A stretch of 36,533 nt of DNA from DASZKW01 sp035552775 (GTDB lineage Bacteria; Actinomycetota; Acidimicrobiia; Acidimicrobiales; Palsa-688), in NCBI GenBank assembly GCA_035552775.1, contig DASZKW010000116.1:1-36533 (forward strand), read 5' to 3'. This document shows, piece after piece, positions 16,061 to 23,859 of this stretch (the first letter of the stretch is position 1; each line of letters starts with the position of its first letter). Below the pieces are notes generated by a model that saw only the letters and a program-made list of their open reading frames with translations, had not been told where the DNA came from and made no database searches. The position numbers were made by a program, and so were the translations under genes.

Positions 16061-16486
16061 CTAGCTGACGGCTTGGAGGCCCTGGCTGAAACGGCCGGCG
16101 TGGCTCTTCTCGGCCTTGGCGAGGGTCTCGAACCACTCGGCGATATTGTCGAAGCCCTCGTCGCGCGCGGTTCGGGCGAAGCCCGGGTACATCTCCGTGT
16201 ACTCGTAGGTCTCACCCTCGATGGCGGACTTGAGGTTGTCCTCGGTGTCGCCCACGGCGACGCCGGTGACAGGGTCGCCGACCTCGGCCAGGTAGTCGAA
16301 ATGGCCGAACGCGTGGCCCGTCTCGCCCTCGGCGACGGAACGAAACAGAGCAGCGGTGTCGGGGTAGCCTTCCACGTCCGCCTTCTGGGCGAAGTAGAGG
16401 TACCGGCGGTTGGCCTGGCTCTCGCCCGCGAACGCCTCCTTCAGGTTGTCGTGGGTCTTGCTGTCGGCCAGTGCAGGCATGCTCAA
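16061..16486 (-). CDS. Rubrerythrin lacking a rubredoxin domain (sulerythrin type)
   Basis: Rubrerythrins reduce hydrogen peroxide at a di-iron centre. The 141-residue four-helix bundle carries the two ligand sets: E22 (AFAGESQANRRYLYFAQ) with E53/E55 and H58 (GETGHAF), then E92/E95 (EGETYEYTEMYPGF) with E126 and H129 (AEKSHAGRF). The C-terminal rubredoxin CxxC pair is missing, so an external electron donor is needed. The Fe-S protein encoded next is the obvious candidate. AAGGAG lies 7 nt before the ATG. It is cotranscribed with fur. Confidence 0.93.
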   Translation of the reverse strand: MSMPALADSKTHDNLKEAFAGESQANRRYLYFAQKADVEGYPDTAALFRSVAEGETGHAFGHFDYLAEVGDPVTGVAVGDTEDNLKSAIEGETYEYTEMYPGFARTARDEGFDNIAEWFETLAKAEKSHAGRFSQGLQAVS

Positions 16487-16519
16487 TCTCCTTGTGTCTT
16501 GTTGCGATCGGTTTGGTGT

Positions 16520-16948
16520 CTAGTGGCCGTCGGTCCGGCGGCAGGTGGCGCACACGCCGCGGAAGACCACCTCGGCCCGGCCCACGACGAACCCCTGACG
16601 CTGCGCTTCGGGGACCCTGAGGGAGCCGAAGTCGGTTGCCAGGTCGCGCACCTTGGCGCACCGGGTGCACACCAGGTGGTGGTGGACGTCGACATTGGGG
16701 TCGAACCGGCTCGACCCGGTGCCCAGGTCGAGGGCATGGATCTCGCCCATCTCCGAGAGGTCGTTGAGGGTCTGGTACACAGTCTTCAGCGACATGGTCG
16801 GCATCCGGGCTCGGGCCGCGGCGTACACGGCCTCGGCCGTCGGGTGCACCCGGTTGCCGTCGAGGACACCGAAGATGCACTCCCGCTGGGGGGTGACCTT
16901 CAGGCCCTGGGCCCGAAACAGCTGGGCCAGTTCTGCCGGGGTCTTCAC
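16520..16948 (-). CDS. Fur/PerR-family metalloregulator
   Basis: 142 residues: a winged helix (about 1-80, LKVTPQRECIFGVL and SLKTVYQTLNDLSEMG) and a dimerisation domain with the HHHLVCTRCAKV metal site (H89-H91) plus two CxxC pairs (C94/C97, C133/C136) for structural zinc. Control of rubrerythrin and the absence of iron-uptake genes favour a PerR-like peroxide sensor, but residues alone do not settle Fur against PerR. The GTG start lies only two bases from an 18-bp Fur-type palindrome and has no ribosome site, so the message is probably leaderless and autoregulated. Confidence 0.9.
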   Translation of the reverse strand: MKTPAELAQLFRAQGLKVTPQRECIFGVLDGNRVHPTAEAVYAAARARMPTMSLKTVYQTLNDLSEMGEIHALDLGTGSSRFDPNVDVHHHLVCTRCAKVRDLATDFGSLRVPEAQRQGFVVGRAEVVFRGVCATCRRTDGH

Positions 16949-16950
16949 CG

Positions 16951-16987
16951 TTAGATGTTATCACCTAACAATCGTTGTCGACAAGGT
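16951..16987 (-). promoter_or_regulatory. fur promoter with overlapping Fur/PerR-type operator
   Basis: On the minus strand TTGTCG and TAACAT are separated by exactly 18 bases, and 6 bases later comes the GTG start, which fits a leaderless transcript. The 18-bp near-palindrome TTAGGTGATAACATCTAA (16951-16968, 14 of 18 positions symmetric) covers the -10 element. Binding there would block RNA polymerase, giving autorepression of the fur-rubrerythrin operon. Confidence 0.7.
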
Positions 16988-17055
16988 GGGGGGACCGTCG
17001 GCGGTAGCGTGGCCTCCATGACGGCCGCCTCTATGACCGGCCGGAGACCGTCCGG

Positions 17056-18759
17056 GTGAGCGCCGGCTTCGACCGGGCGACTTCCCTGCATCGGCTGGGC
17101 AACGAACGCTTCGATGTGTTGGTCGTCGGCGGCGGCATCACCGGCTGCGGCGTGGCCTTGGATGCCGCCGCCCGGGGCCTGCACACGGCCCTGGTCACCG
17201 CCGACGATTTCGCATCCGGGACATCCTCGAAGTCGTCAAAACTGATCCACGGCGGTCTGCGCTACCTGGCACAGGGCGAGTACGGGCTGGTCTATGAGGC
17301 TCTCGCCGAACGACAGCGTCTCTTGGACAACGCCTCCCACCTGGTGCGGCCCCTACCGTTCCTGGTGCCGCTCTTCGGGCGCGGCGGGATGGCCAGTCGC
17401 AGTGTGGCCAAGGCATACTCGGTAGCCCTGTGGAGCTACGACCTGACCGGTGGTCTGCGTATCGGCAGGCGCCACCGCCGCGTCGATGCCGCCACCGTGC
17501 AGGGCCACTTCCCCGACCTGCGATCCGACCGCCTGGTCGGAGGTTTCTTGTATTGGGACGCCCAAGCCGATGACGCCCGCCTGACACTCGCCGTGGCCCG
17601 GACTGCGGCGCTCGGCCACCGCGCAGTCGTCGCCAACCACGCCCCGGTGGCCCGCCTCCTCGAAGAGGCCCGCAGCGGGAGGGTGGTGGGGGCTGCGCTG
17701 GTCGACGGCACCGAGATCCGCGCCAACGTGGTGGTCAACGCAGCCGGGGTGTGGGCCGACGCCGTCAACGCCCTCGGCCCTGCTGGTGGCCTCCGGGGCC
17801 GGCCGGGCCCTGCTGGTGGCCTCCGGGGCCGGCCGAACCCGTCGATCCGGCCGGCCAAGGGCATCCACCTAACGGTGACCGCCGACCGCTTGCCCTGCAG
17901 CTATGCCGCCGTCCTGCCCGTGCCCGGTGAGAAGCGGTCGATCTTCGTCGTCCCCTGGGTCGAGTCGGGCTTCACGTATGTGGGAACCACCGACACCGAC
18001 TACGACGGCCCCCTCGACGATCCCCGCTGTACACCGGAGGACGTGGATTACCTGCTCACGGCGGTCAACGCCGCCACCACCGCCAACCTCGAGCGCTCCG
18101 ACATCACCGGCGCCTGGGCGGGGCTGCGACCCTTGGCGAGCGGGGCCAAGGACGCCCGCACCGCGGACCTGTCCAGGCGCCACCGGGTGACGACGTCGTC
18201 GGCCGGCGTGGTCACGGTCACGGGCGGCAAGCTCACGACCTACCGCCGGATGGCCGCTGACACCGTCGACGAGGTAGCGGGCCAGCTCGGGCGCCGTTTG
18301 CCTCGCTCCCAGACCCGGCGGCTGGCGATCTGGGGCTCGGAAGGGGCGGCCGAGATGGGCGAGCCGGGGGCGCCACGTCGCCTCGGTGTCGATGCCGCCC
18401 TGGCCGGTCACCTGGCGGGCCGCTACGGCGGCGAGGCCCGAGCGGTGGCGGCCATGCTCAGCGCCGACCCCGATCTCGCCCGACCCCTGGTACCGGGGCT
18501 GCCCTACGTGAGGGCCGAGGCGGTCTTCGCTGCCCGCTACGAGATGGCCACTACCCTCGCCGACGTGCTGGACCGGCGGACGCGGGCCATGATCCTCGAC
18601 GCCGCCGCCACCGCGCGCGCCGCGCCGGGCGTGGCCGCCCTGCTGGCGTCCGAGCTCGGCTGGTCCCCGGAGGAGGCAGCGCTCCAGGCGGAGGCGGTTG
18701 TGGCTGCCGCGGAGGCCTCGATGGCCAGCGTCCAAGCCACTCACGCGTCCCTGCGATGA
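17056..18759 (+). CDS. glpD: FAD-dependent glycerol-3-phosphate dehydrogenase
   Basis: GlpD oxidises glycerol-3-phosphate to DHAP at the membrane and passes electrons to quinone. The 567-residue product has the FAD Rossmann motif VLVVGGGITGCGVALDAAARG (about 21-41), the SGTSSKSSKLIHGGLRYL segment, RPAKGIHLTV, DTDYDGPL and the C-terminal GGKLTTYRRMA motif. Start is GTG. A 20-residue insert, GPAGGLRGRP twice (241-260), sits in a loop before SIRPAKGIHL and comes from a tandemly duplicated 30-bp unit. A 14-codon open frame (17018-17059) ends overlapping the GTG start. The downstream gene overlaps by 4 nt. Confidence 0.94.
   Translation: MSAGFDRATSLHRLGNERFDVLVVGGGITGCGVALDAAARGLHTALVTADDFASGTSSKSSKLIHGGLRYLAQGEYGLVYEALAERQRLLDNASHLVRPLPFLVPLFGRGGMASRSVAKAYSVALWSYDLTGGLRIGRRHRRVDAATVQGHFPDLRSDRLVGGFLYWDAQADDARLTLAVARTAALGHRAVVANHAPVARLLEEARSGRVVGAALVDGTEIRANVVVNAAGVWADAVNALGPAGGLRGRPGPAGGLRGRPNPSIRPAKGIHLTVTADRLPCSYAAVLPVPGEKRSIFVVPWVESGFTYVGTTDTDYDGPLDDPRCTPEDVDYLLTAVNAATTANLERSDITGAWAGLRPLASGAKDARTADLSRRHRVTTSSAGVVTVTGGKLTTYRRMAADTVDEVAGQLGRRLPRSQTRRLAIWGSEGAAEMGEPGAPRRLGVDAALAGHLAGRYGGEARAVAAMLSADPDLARPLVPGLPYVRAEAVFAARYEMATTLADVLDRRTRAMILDAAATARAAPGVAALLASELGWSPEEAALQAEAVVAAAEASMASVQATHASLR
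17776..17835 (+). repeat. Tandem 30-bp duplication in glpD containing dispersed-repeat copy 2
   Basis: Two exact 30-bp copies (17776-17805 and 17806-17835) each encode GPAGGLRGRP. The stretch 17798-17835 matches the 38-bp repeat in queG (985-1022) at 33 of 38 positions. Confidence 0.9.
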
Positions 18760-20288
18760 CCGGCAGCGGTAGGCCGACGCCGCCGTTCGCCTTCGGTTCC
18801 GGTGACGTCGGTGACGTCAGGTCGCGCTTCGGGCGCGAGGTGGCAGTCGACGACGCCCTGGCCGATCGGCTGGCCGGCGTGTGCGAAGAGGTGGTCACCT
18901 CGACCGGGTCCCTGGTCGAAGCCGGCAGGGATTGGTGGCCCCTGAGCGTGTCGTGGGGGGTGGCCGGCGAGGTGCCCGCCCTCCCCGCCGTCGTCGCCCG
19001 TCCCCGGAGCGCGGCGGAGGTGGCAGCTGTCCTCGCCGTGTGTGACGCAGGCGGCGTCCCGGTGACGGCGGCGGCCGGGCGCAGCGGGGTCTGCGGGGGG
19101 TCTGTCCCCGTCTTCGGGGGGGTCGCCCTCGACTTGACGGGGCTCGCCGGGATGGTTGCCGTCGACGACCTGTCACTCACCGTCGAAGTGCGCGCCGGTA
19201 CCTTTGGTGACGATTTCGAGGCCGAGTTGGGAGCCGCCCACGGCCTCACCCTCGGTCACTGGCCCCAGTCGATGGCCATGTCGACCGTGGGGGGCTGGCT
19301 GGCCTGTAGGTCCGCCGGCCAGTACTCGACCCGCTACGGCAAGATCGAGGACCTCGTCGTCGGCCTCGAGGTGGCCTTGGCCGACGGCCGGGTCATCCGC
19401 ACCGGCGCACGCGCCCCGCGGGCGGCGGCCGGCCCCGACCTCACCTCGCTCTTCGTCGGCAGTGAGGGGACCCTCGGCGTGATCACCGAGGCCCGGCTCC
19501 GGGTGCGGCCCCGGCCCACCGGCGAGCGAAGCGCCGTATACGGCTTCGCGTCCTTCGCCGACGGCCTCGACGCCTGCCGGCGGGTGCTGCGCAGAGGTGC
19601 GACCCCGGCCGTGGTGCGCCTCTACGATGCCGCCGAGTCTGCCCGCCAGTTCCACGTCGAGGACCGGGCCGTGCTCTTGGTCTTCGACGAGGCCGACCCT
19701 GCCCTCGTCGGCCCGGTCGCTACCGTCGTCGCCGAGGAGTGCGGGGCAGCCGAGCGCCTGGACAGCTCCCTCGTGGAACAGTGGTTGGCGCACAGAAACG
19801 AGGTGGCCCCTCTGGCAGCCCTCGCCCGGGAGGGGATCGTCGCCGACACGATCGAGATCGCGGCGTCGTGGACGGCGCTCCCGGCCATCTACGGCGCCAG
19901 TATCGCCGCCCTCAGCGCCCTCGACGGCACCGTCGTCGCTTCTGCCCACCAGTCCCACGCCTACCCCGACGGCGCGTGCCTGTACTTCACCTTCGCCGGC
20001 ACCCCCACGCCGGCCGGCGCTTCCTCGTCGGGGGGCGGCTCGGGGAACGCCGCAGACATCTACTATTGCCAAGCCTGGGACGCGGTGATGTCGGCGACCC
20101 TCGCCCACGGGGGGGCGCTGTCGCACCACCACGGCGTCGGCATCAACCGGGGTCGCTACCTGGCCGGCGCCCTCGGTCCTGCCTTCGAGGTCCTGGCGAG
20201 CGTCAAGGCGGCCCTCGACCCGAGGGGGATACTCAACCCGGGCAAGCTCGGCCTGCCGTCGCCATTCGGCGAAGCGCCCTGGCCGTGA
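18756..20288 (+). CDS. Alkylglycerone-phosphate-synthase-like FAD-linked oxidoreductase
   Basis: 510 residues of the VAO/PCMH flavoprotein fold. The FAD-binding half holds GRSGVCGGSVP (108-118), HWPQSMAMSTVGGWLACRSA (168-187) and the AGPS-typical QYSTRYGKIED (189-199), then GSEGTLGVITEARLRV. The C-terminal cap carries LSHHHGVGINRGRYL with the triple histidine (457-459) that is catalytic in AGPS, which swaps an acyl for an alkyl chain on DHAP in ether-lipid synthesis. It overlaps glpD by 4 nt, and glpD makes DHAP. Bacterial members of this family are often of unknown substrate, so ether-lipid synthesis is a hypothesis; a glycolate-oxidase-like role is the alternative. Confidence 0.8.
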   Translation: MTGSGRPTPPFAFGSGDVGDVRSRFGREVAVDDALADRLAGVCEEVVTSTGSLVEAGRDWWPLSVSWGVAGEVPALPAVVARPRSAAEVAAVLAVCDAGGVPVTAAAGRSGVCGGSVPVFGGVALDLTGLAGMVAVDDLSLTVEVRAGTFGDDFEAELGAAHGLTLGHWPQSMAMSTVGGWLACRSAGQYSTRYGKIEDLVVGLEVALADGRVIRTGARAPRAAAGPDLTSLFVGSEGTLGVITEARLRVRPRPTGERSAVYGFASFADGLDACRRVLRRGATPAVVRLYDAAESARQFHVEDRAVLLVFDEADPALVGPVATVVAEECGAAERLDSSLVEQWLAHRNEVAPLAALAREGIVADTIEIAASWTALPAIYGASIAALSALDGTVVASAHQSHAYPDGACLYFTFAGTPTPAGASSSGGGSGNAADIYYCQAWDAVMSATLAHGGALSHHHGVGINRGRYLAGALGPAFEVLASVKAALDPRGILNPGKLGLPSPFGEAPWP

Positions 20289-20344
20289 GCTGATTCCCCA
20301 TGGAGGCCCGTTAGGGTTAAAGAGCAAGCCGTGACTCGCGAGCC

Positions 20345-21802
20345 GTGAGAGGGGGAACCACGAGCATCCTGGTCGTCGACGTCGGCACCAGCAGTGTCCG
20401 CGCCGCCATCGTGGCACCCGACGCCACGGTCGGTGGGATGCACCGGGTGGCGTTGCCTCCCTCGGTTCCTTTTCCCGGCCTGGTGGAGTTCGATCCGTCG
20501 GCCACGGCCACCGCCGCCCTCGACGTGGCCCGTGCCGCTCTGAACAGCGCCGGCCCCGTCGACGCGGTCGGCGTGACCAACCAGCGGGCTTCAGCTGTGG
20601 TCTGGGACGCCCGCAGCGGGGAGCCGGTGGGTCCGGGCCTGGGCTGGCAGGACCTGCGCACGGCGGGGAGGTGCCTCGAACTTCAGGCCGAGGGGCTGCG
20701 CCTGGCCCCCAACGAGACCGCCACCAAGGTCGCCTGGCTCCTCGACACCTACGACCCCGACCGGCGCCGCGATCTGCGCTGGGGGACGATCGACAGCTGG
20801 CTGGTGTGGCAGCTGACCGGTGGGGCGCTCCACGTAACCGACGTCACCAATGCCGGCGTGACAGGGCTCCTCGGCCGGGGGGCGACGGGCTGGGACATGG
20901 AAAAGGCGAGCCAGCTCGCCATACCCGAGGCATCGATGCCCGTCGTGGTCGACTCGTCGGGGCTCGTCGGTGATGCCACAGCCCTCGAGGGCGCCCCCCC
21001 GATCACCTGTCTCGTCGGCGACCAGCAGGCATCACTGGTGGGCCAGGGCTGCACCCAGCCGGGCCTGGCCAAGATCACCTTCGGCTCCGGGGCCATGCTC
21101 GACGTGTGCCTCGGCGGCCAGCGCCCTGGCTTCGACGTGCGCGGCCCGGGGGGCTGCTTCCCGATCGTCGCGTGGCGCAGAGCCGGCGTGGTGAGCTGGG
21201 GTGTCGAGGCGATCATGCTGGCGGCCGGCTCGAGCGTCGACTGGCTGGTCGACGACCTCGGGTTGCTCTCCTCCGCCGCGGAATCCGAACAGGTGGCGGC
21301 GGGGTGCTCGGATACCGGCGGGGTCGTCGTGGTACCGGCCCTGCTCGGCCTGGGGACGCCGGCATGGGACTTCGGTGCACGCGGCGCCGTGCTCGGGCTC
21401 AGCCGGGGCAGTGGGCGCGCGGAGCTGGTCCGGGCCGTGCTGGAGGGGGTCGCCCACCGGGGGGCCGACCTGCTCGAGGCCGCCGAAGCCGACGCCGGGC
21501 GGCCCGTCGAGGCGTTGCGGGTAGACGGCGGCATGAGCGCCAACACCGTCTTCGTCCAGGCCCTCGCCGACGCCTGCAGGCGCCCGGTGGAGGTATCCCC
21601 CCAGCTCGAGGCGACCACGCTCGGCGCCGGATTCCTCGGCGGTCTGGCCGTGGGCACCTGGGCGGACGAGGACGAGCTGGCGGCGACCTGGCGACCCCGG
21701 TCGGTGGTCGAACCGGCCGGCGAGGCCGACCGGGACCGCTGGCGCGCCGCGGTGGACCGGGCTCGGGGCTGGTACCCGGAGCTGAGCGCACTGTCGTTCT
21801 GA
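20345..21802 (+). CDS. FGGY-family kinase (glycerol-kinase-like)
   Basis: 485 residues with the FGGY kinase fold: ILVVDVGTSSVRA (8-20, phosphate loop), GVTNQRASAVVWD (76-88), GWQDLRTAG (100-108), LVGDQQASLVGQG with the catalytic Asp, the adenosine region LVRAVLEGVAHRGADLLEA and DGGMSANTVFVQALAD. It follows glpD and the AGPS-like gene, so glycerol is the natural guess. However, the glycerol-binding Arg-Glu pair of GlpK (NQRET) is NQRAS here, with the Glu replaced. Another polyol or sugar, or altered affinity, is therefore possible. Start taken as GTG at 20345. Confidence 0.8.
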   Translation: MRGGTTSILVVDVGTSSVRAAIVAPDATVGGMHRVALPPSVPFPGLVEFDPSATATAALDVARAALNSAGPVDAVGVTNQRASAVVWDARSGEPVGPGLGWQDLRTAGRCLELQAEGLRLAPNETATKVAWLLDTYDPDRRRDLRWGTIDSWLVWQLTGGALHVTDVTNAGVTGLLGRGATGWDMEKASQLAIPEASMPVVVDSSGLVGDATALEGAPPITCLVGDQQASLVGQGCTQPGLAKITFGSGAMLDVCLGGQRPGFDVRGPGGCFPIVAWRRAGVVSWGVEAIMLAAGSSVDWLVDDLGLLSSAAESEQVAAGCSDTGGVVVVPALLGLGTPAWDFGARGAVLGLSRGSGRAELVRAVLEGVAHRGADLLEAAEADAGRPVEALRVDGGMSANTVFVQALADACRRPVEVSPQLEATTLGAGFLGGLAVGTWADEDELAATWRPRSVVEPAGEADRDRWRAAVDRARGWYPELSALSF

Positions 21803-21828
21803 GGCGCTGGGTCGTTCTGAGGCGCTGT
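21793..21828 (+). repeat. 18-bp tandem duplication across the kinase stop codon
   Basis: GTCGTTCTGAGGCGCTG plus one base occurs at 21793 and again directly at 21811. The first copy contains the TGA stop of the kinase, so the second lies in the intergenic region. Confidence 0.8.
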
Positions 21829-21920
21829 GGCACCGTCGTCCCGTGTGCGCACACCAAATTTCGGGGTCAACCGACCAGGTTGGTTCTTTGTCGGCCACCA
21901 ACACCGCTCTGCGCGGCCGG

Positions 21921-22340
21921 ATGCAATACAGTTACCGCGTGAACACCGCGGAGGTCCTCCTCAGGGGAGAGCCACGCGATGCCATGACCGCACGCCACTT
22001 CGTGCGAGACACCCTTTCGGGGTGGGGTGCCACCGACCACGAGGACTCGGCCGTGCTGCTGGTCAGCGAGTTGGTCGCCAACGCCTCCCTCCACGCCAAG
22101 ACGGAGGTGAGTGTCTGCCTCCGCCGGGGACCCGGGAAGCTCCGCATCGAGGTCGGAGACCGCTCGTCGCGGTCACCGATGATACGCAAGTACGGTCCTC
22201 AGGCCACCACCGGCCGGGGGCTGGCCCTGGTGATCGCGTTGGCGCAGCGCTGGGGTGTGCAGACCGTCGGCACGGGCAAAGCCGTCTGGGTGGAGCTCGA
22301 CGACGACGCCCACATGGTCGACGCTCCGGGCTCCGCCTGA
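21921..22340 (+). CDS. Anti-sigma-factor-type ATP-binding protein (HATPase_c_2)
   Basis: 139 residues of the RsbW/SpoIIAB-like GHKL fold: the N box LLVSELVANASLHAKTEVSV, a G1-like box IEVGDRSSRSPMI and the G2 box TTGRGLALVIALAQRWGV. These proteins bind ATP and act as serine kinases or anti-sigma factors in partner-switching systems. The start is uncertain. ATG 21921 is used; GTG 21939 would be leaderless behind TACAGT, and GTG 21843 adds 26 nonconserved residues. No cognate sigma factor or antagonist is adjacent. The next gene overlaps by one base (TGATG), so the two are translated together. Confidence 0.85.
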   Translation: MQYSYRVNTAEVLLRGEPRDAMTARHFVRDTLSGWGATDHEDSAVLLVSELVANASLHAKTEVSVCLRRGPGKLRIEVGDRSSRSPMIRKYGPQATTGRGLALVIALAQRWGVQTVGTGKAVWVELDDDAHMVDAPGSA

Positions 22341-22834
22341 TGAGCCCGGACTCGGGCCCGCCATCAGACCCCGACCTGGTGGAGATATCTCTCCTCGACC
22401 TGCCCGTCGCCCTCTGGGCCGCCAGCCAGGAGCATGCCAACGAGCTGATCAGGGAGTTCACCCTCATCGCCGCCAGCCAGAGCGAGGAGGACCATCAAAG
22501 GGTCCCCCGCCAGCTGACCCAGCTAATCGAGGCGCTCAACAGGGAGTACGGCATGACGAGCGGAGAGCAGGAGGCCCAACTGGCTGCTGCCGCCGCCGCC
22601 GGGGTCGAATCGATCCCTGCCCTGCGCTTCCGCGTGCCTCCTGGCGTGAGCGAGGCCGCTGTCGCCCTCGGTGCGATGCTCGACGAGGCGGACGCGTACT
22701 GCAAGGCGGGGCGTCACCTGCTCACGTTGGCCACCCCGCCCGAGCAGGTCAGGTTCCGGAATTGGTATCTCGACGAGTTCGTACGCCAGGTCGATGGTCA
22801 GCCCCCCCGCCCATGGCCGGAGTATCCCGCTTAG
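22340..22834 (+). CDS. Uncharacterised partner of the anti-sigma-type ATPase
   Basis: 164 residues, largely helical and acidic: VEISLLDLPVALWAASQEHANELIREFTLI near the N-terminus, an Ala/Glu helix in the middle and QVRFRNWYLDEFVRQVDGQ near the C-terminus. No transmembrane segment, signal peptide or catalytic motif is visible. The ATG overlaps the stop of the ATPase gene, implying a functional pair, possibly a sensor or ligand of the partner-switching protein. I do not recognise a named family. Confidence 0.7.
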   Translation: MSPDSGPPSDPDLVEISLLDLPVALWAASQEHANELIREFTLIAASQSEEDHQRVPRQLTQLIEALNREYGMTSGEQEAQLAAAAAAGVESIPALRFRVPPGVSEAAVALGAMLDEADAYCKAGRHLLTLATPPEQVRFRNWYLDEFVRQVDGQPPRPWPEYPA

Positions 22835-22853
22835 GGTCCGGCGCCGGACCCTA
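22832..22853. terminator. Bidirectional terminator-like perfect palindrome
   Basis: TAGGGTCCG, GCGC and CGGACCCTA form a perfect inverted repeat between two convergent genes, and its first three bases are the stop codon of the plus-strand gene. There is no T tract, as is common for actinobacterial terminators. Confidence 0.7.
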
Positions 22854-22865
22854 GCTGCCGCCGCT

Positions 22866-23816
22866 TTAGCGCCCGGCGGGCAGGCCGGGAAGTTCCTGCT
22901 CCACCTCGAGGACCGGCGCCATGAGGTCACCGCGGGTCTCGATGCGCTCGAGCACCCGGTCGGATTCGAACACCAGCGTGGTCGCCTCCCCGCTGCCCGC
23001 CGCGTCATCGACTTCGTCCCATGTCAGGGGCGTGGACGCAGTCGGGCGGGGCCGGGCACGCAGCGAGTAGACGGCGACGGTCGTCTTCGACGCCGTGTTC
23101 TGGCTCCAGTCGATCAGCACCTTTCCCGCCCGCGCCGAACGGTCCTGGGTGGTGACGATGAGGTCGGGGTGAGACCGCTCGAGGATCTGGGCCAGCGCCT
23201 GCGACCACGGTTTGGTGGCCTGGTAGCCCACCTCGTGGTTTAGCGGGACGTACACCTGGAGTCCCTTGCTGCCGGAGGTCTTGGCCCACGCCTCCAGGCC
23301 GATCGACCCCAGCGCTTGGCGCAGCAGCAGGGCGACGCGGGCGCACGTGACCACGTCTGCTGGTGCGCCGGGGTCGAGGTCGAACACCACCGTCGTGGGC
23401 TGCTCGAGGTGAGGCCAGCGGGCCAGGGTCGGGTGGAGCTCTATGGCGGCCAGGTTGGCCAGCCACACGAGCGTCGCCTCCTCTTCGACCCGGCAGTAAC
23501 CGACGTCGCCCATGGTGACGGTCTCCACCCACGGGGGCCTGTGACCCGGGCAGTTCTTCTCGAAGAAGGAGGCGCCGGCGACCCCGTTGGGAAAACGGCG
23601 CAGGGTGATCGGTCGCCCCGCCAGGTGAGGGAGCAGGACCGGCGCCACCCGGGCGTAATAGTCGATCATGGCGCCCTTGGTGAAGCCCGTGCCCGGCCAC
23701 AGCTCCTTGTCCAGGTTGCTGAGCGACAGGGCCCTCCCACCGACCTCCACCCGGGCGCCGGCCGCCCCTCCACCGGCCGCGCCTCCACCTTTGGCTTTGT
23801 CGCCTGCGACCGTCAA
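22866..23816 (-). CDS. ligD: LigD-type NHEJ polymerase (primase-polymerase domain)
   Basis: The LigD polymerase domain fills and extends ends, preferring ribonucleotides, during Ku-dependent end joining. The 316-residue product holds LSNLDKELWPGTGFTKGAMIDYY (31-53), the catalytic DLDPG (146-150), SGSKGLQVYVPL (181-192) and the third acidic residue in VLIDWSQN (233-240). Ligase and phosphoesterase domains are absent, so this is a stand-alone polymerase and the ligase must be elsewhere. TTG start, supported by GGGAGGAG 7 nt upstream. It lies 43 nt downstream of ku on the same strand. Confidence 0.95.
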   Translation of the reverse strand: MTVAGDKAKGGGAAGGGAAGARVEVGGRALSLSNLDKELWPGTGFTKGAMIDYYARVAPVLLPHLAGRPITLRRFPNGVAGASFFEKNCPGHRPPWVETVTMGDVGYCRVEEEATLVWLANLAAIELHPTLARWPHLEQPTTVVFDLDPGAPADVVTCARVALLLRQALGSIGLEAWAKTSGSKGLQVYVPLNHEVGYQATKPWSQALAQILERSHPDLIVTTQDRSARAGKVLIDWSQNTASKTTVAVYSLRARPRPTASTPLTWDEVDDAAGSGEATTLVFESDRVLERIETRGDLMAPVLEVEQELPGLPAGR

Positions 23817-23859
23817 TCTGTCTCCTCCCGGCTGGTCGGACGCTCGCTCGTTGGGCTGC

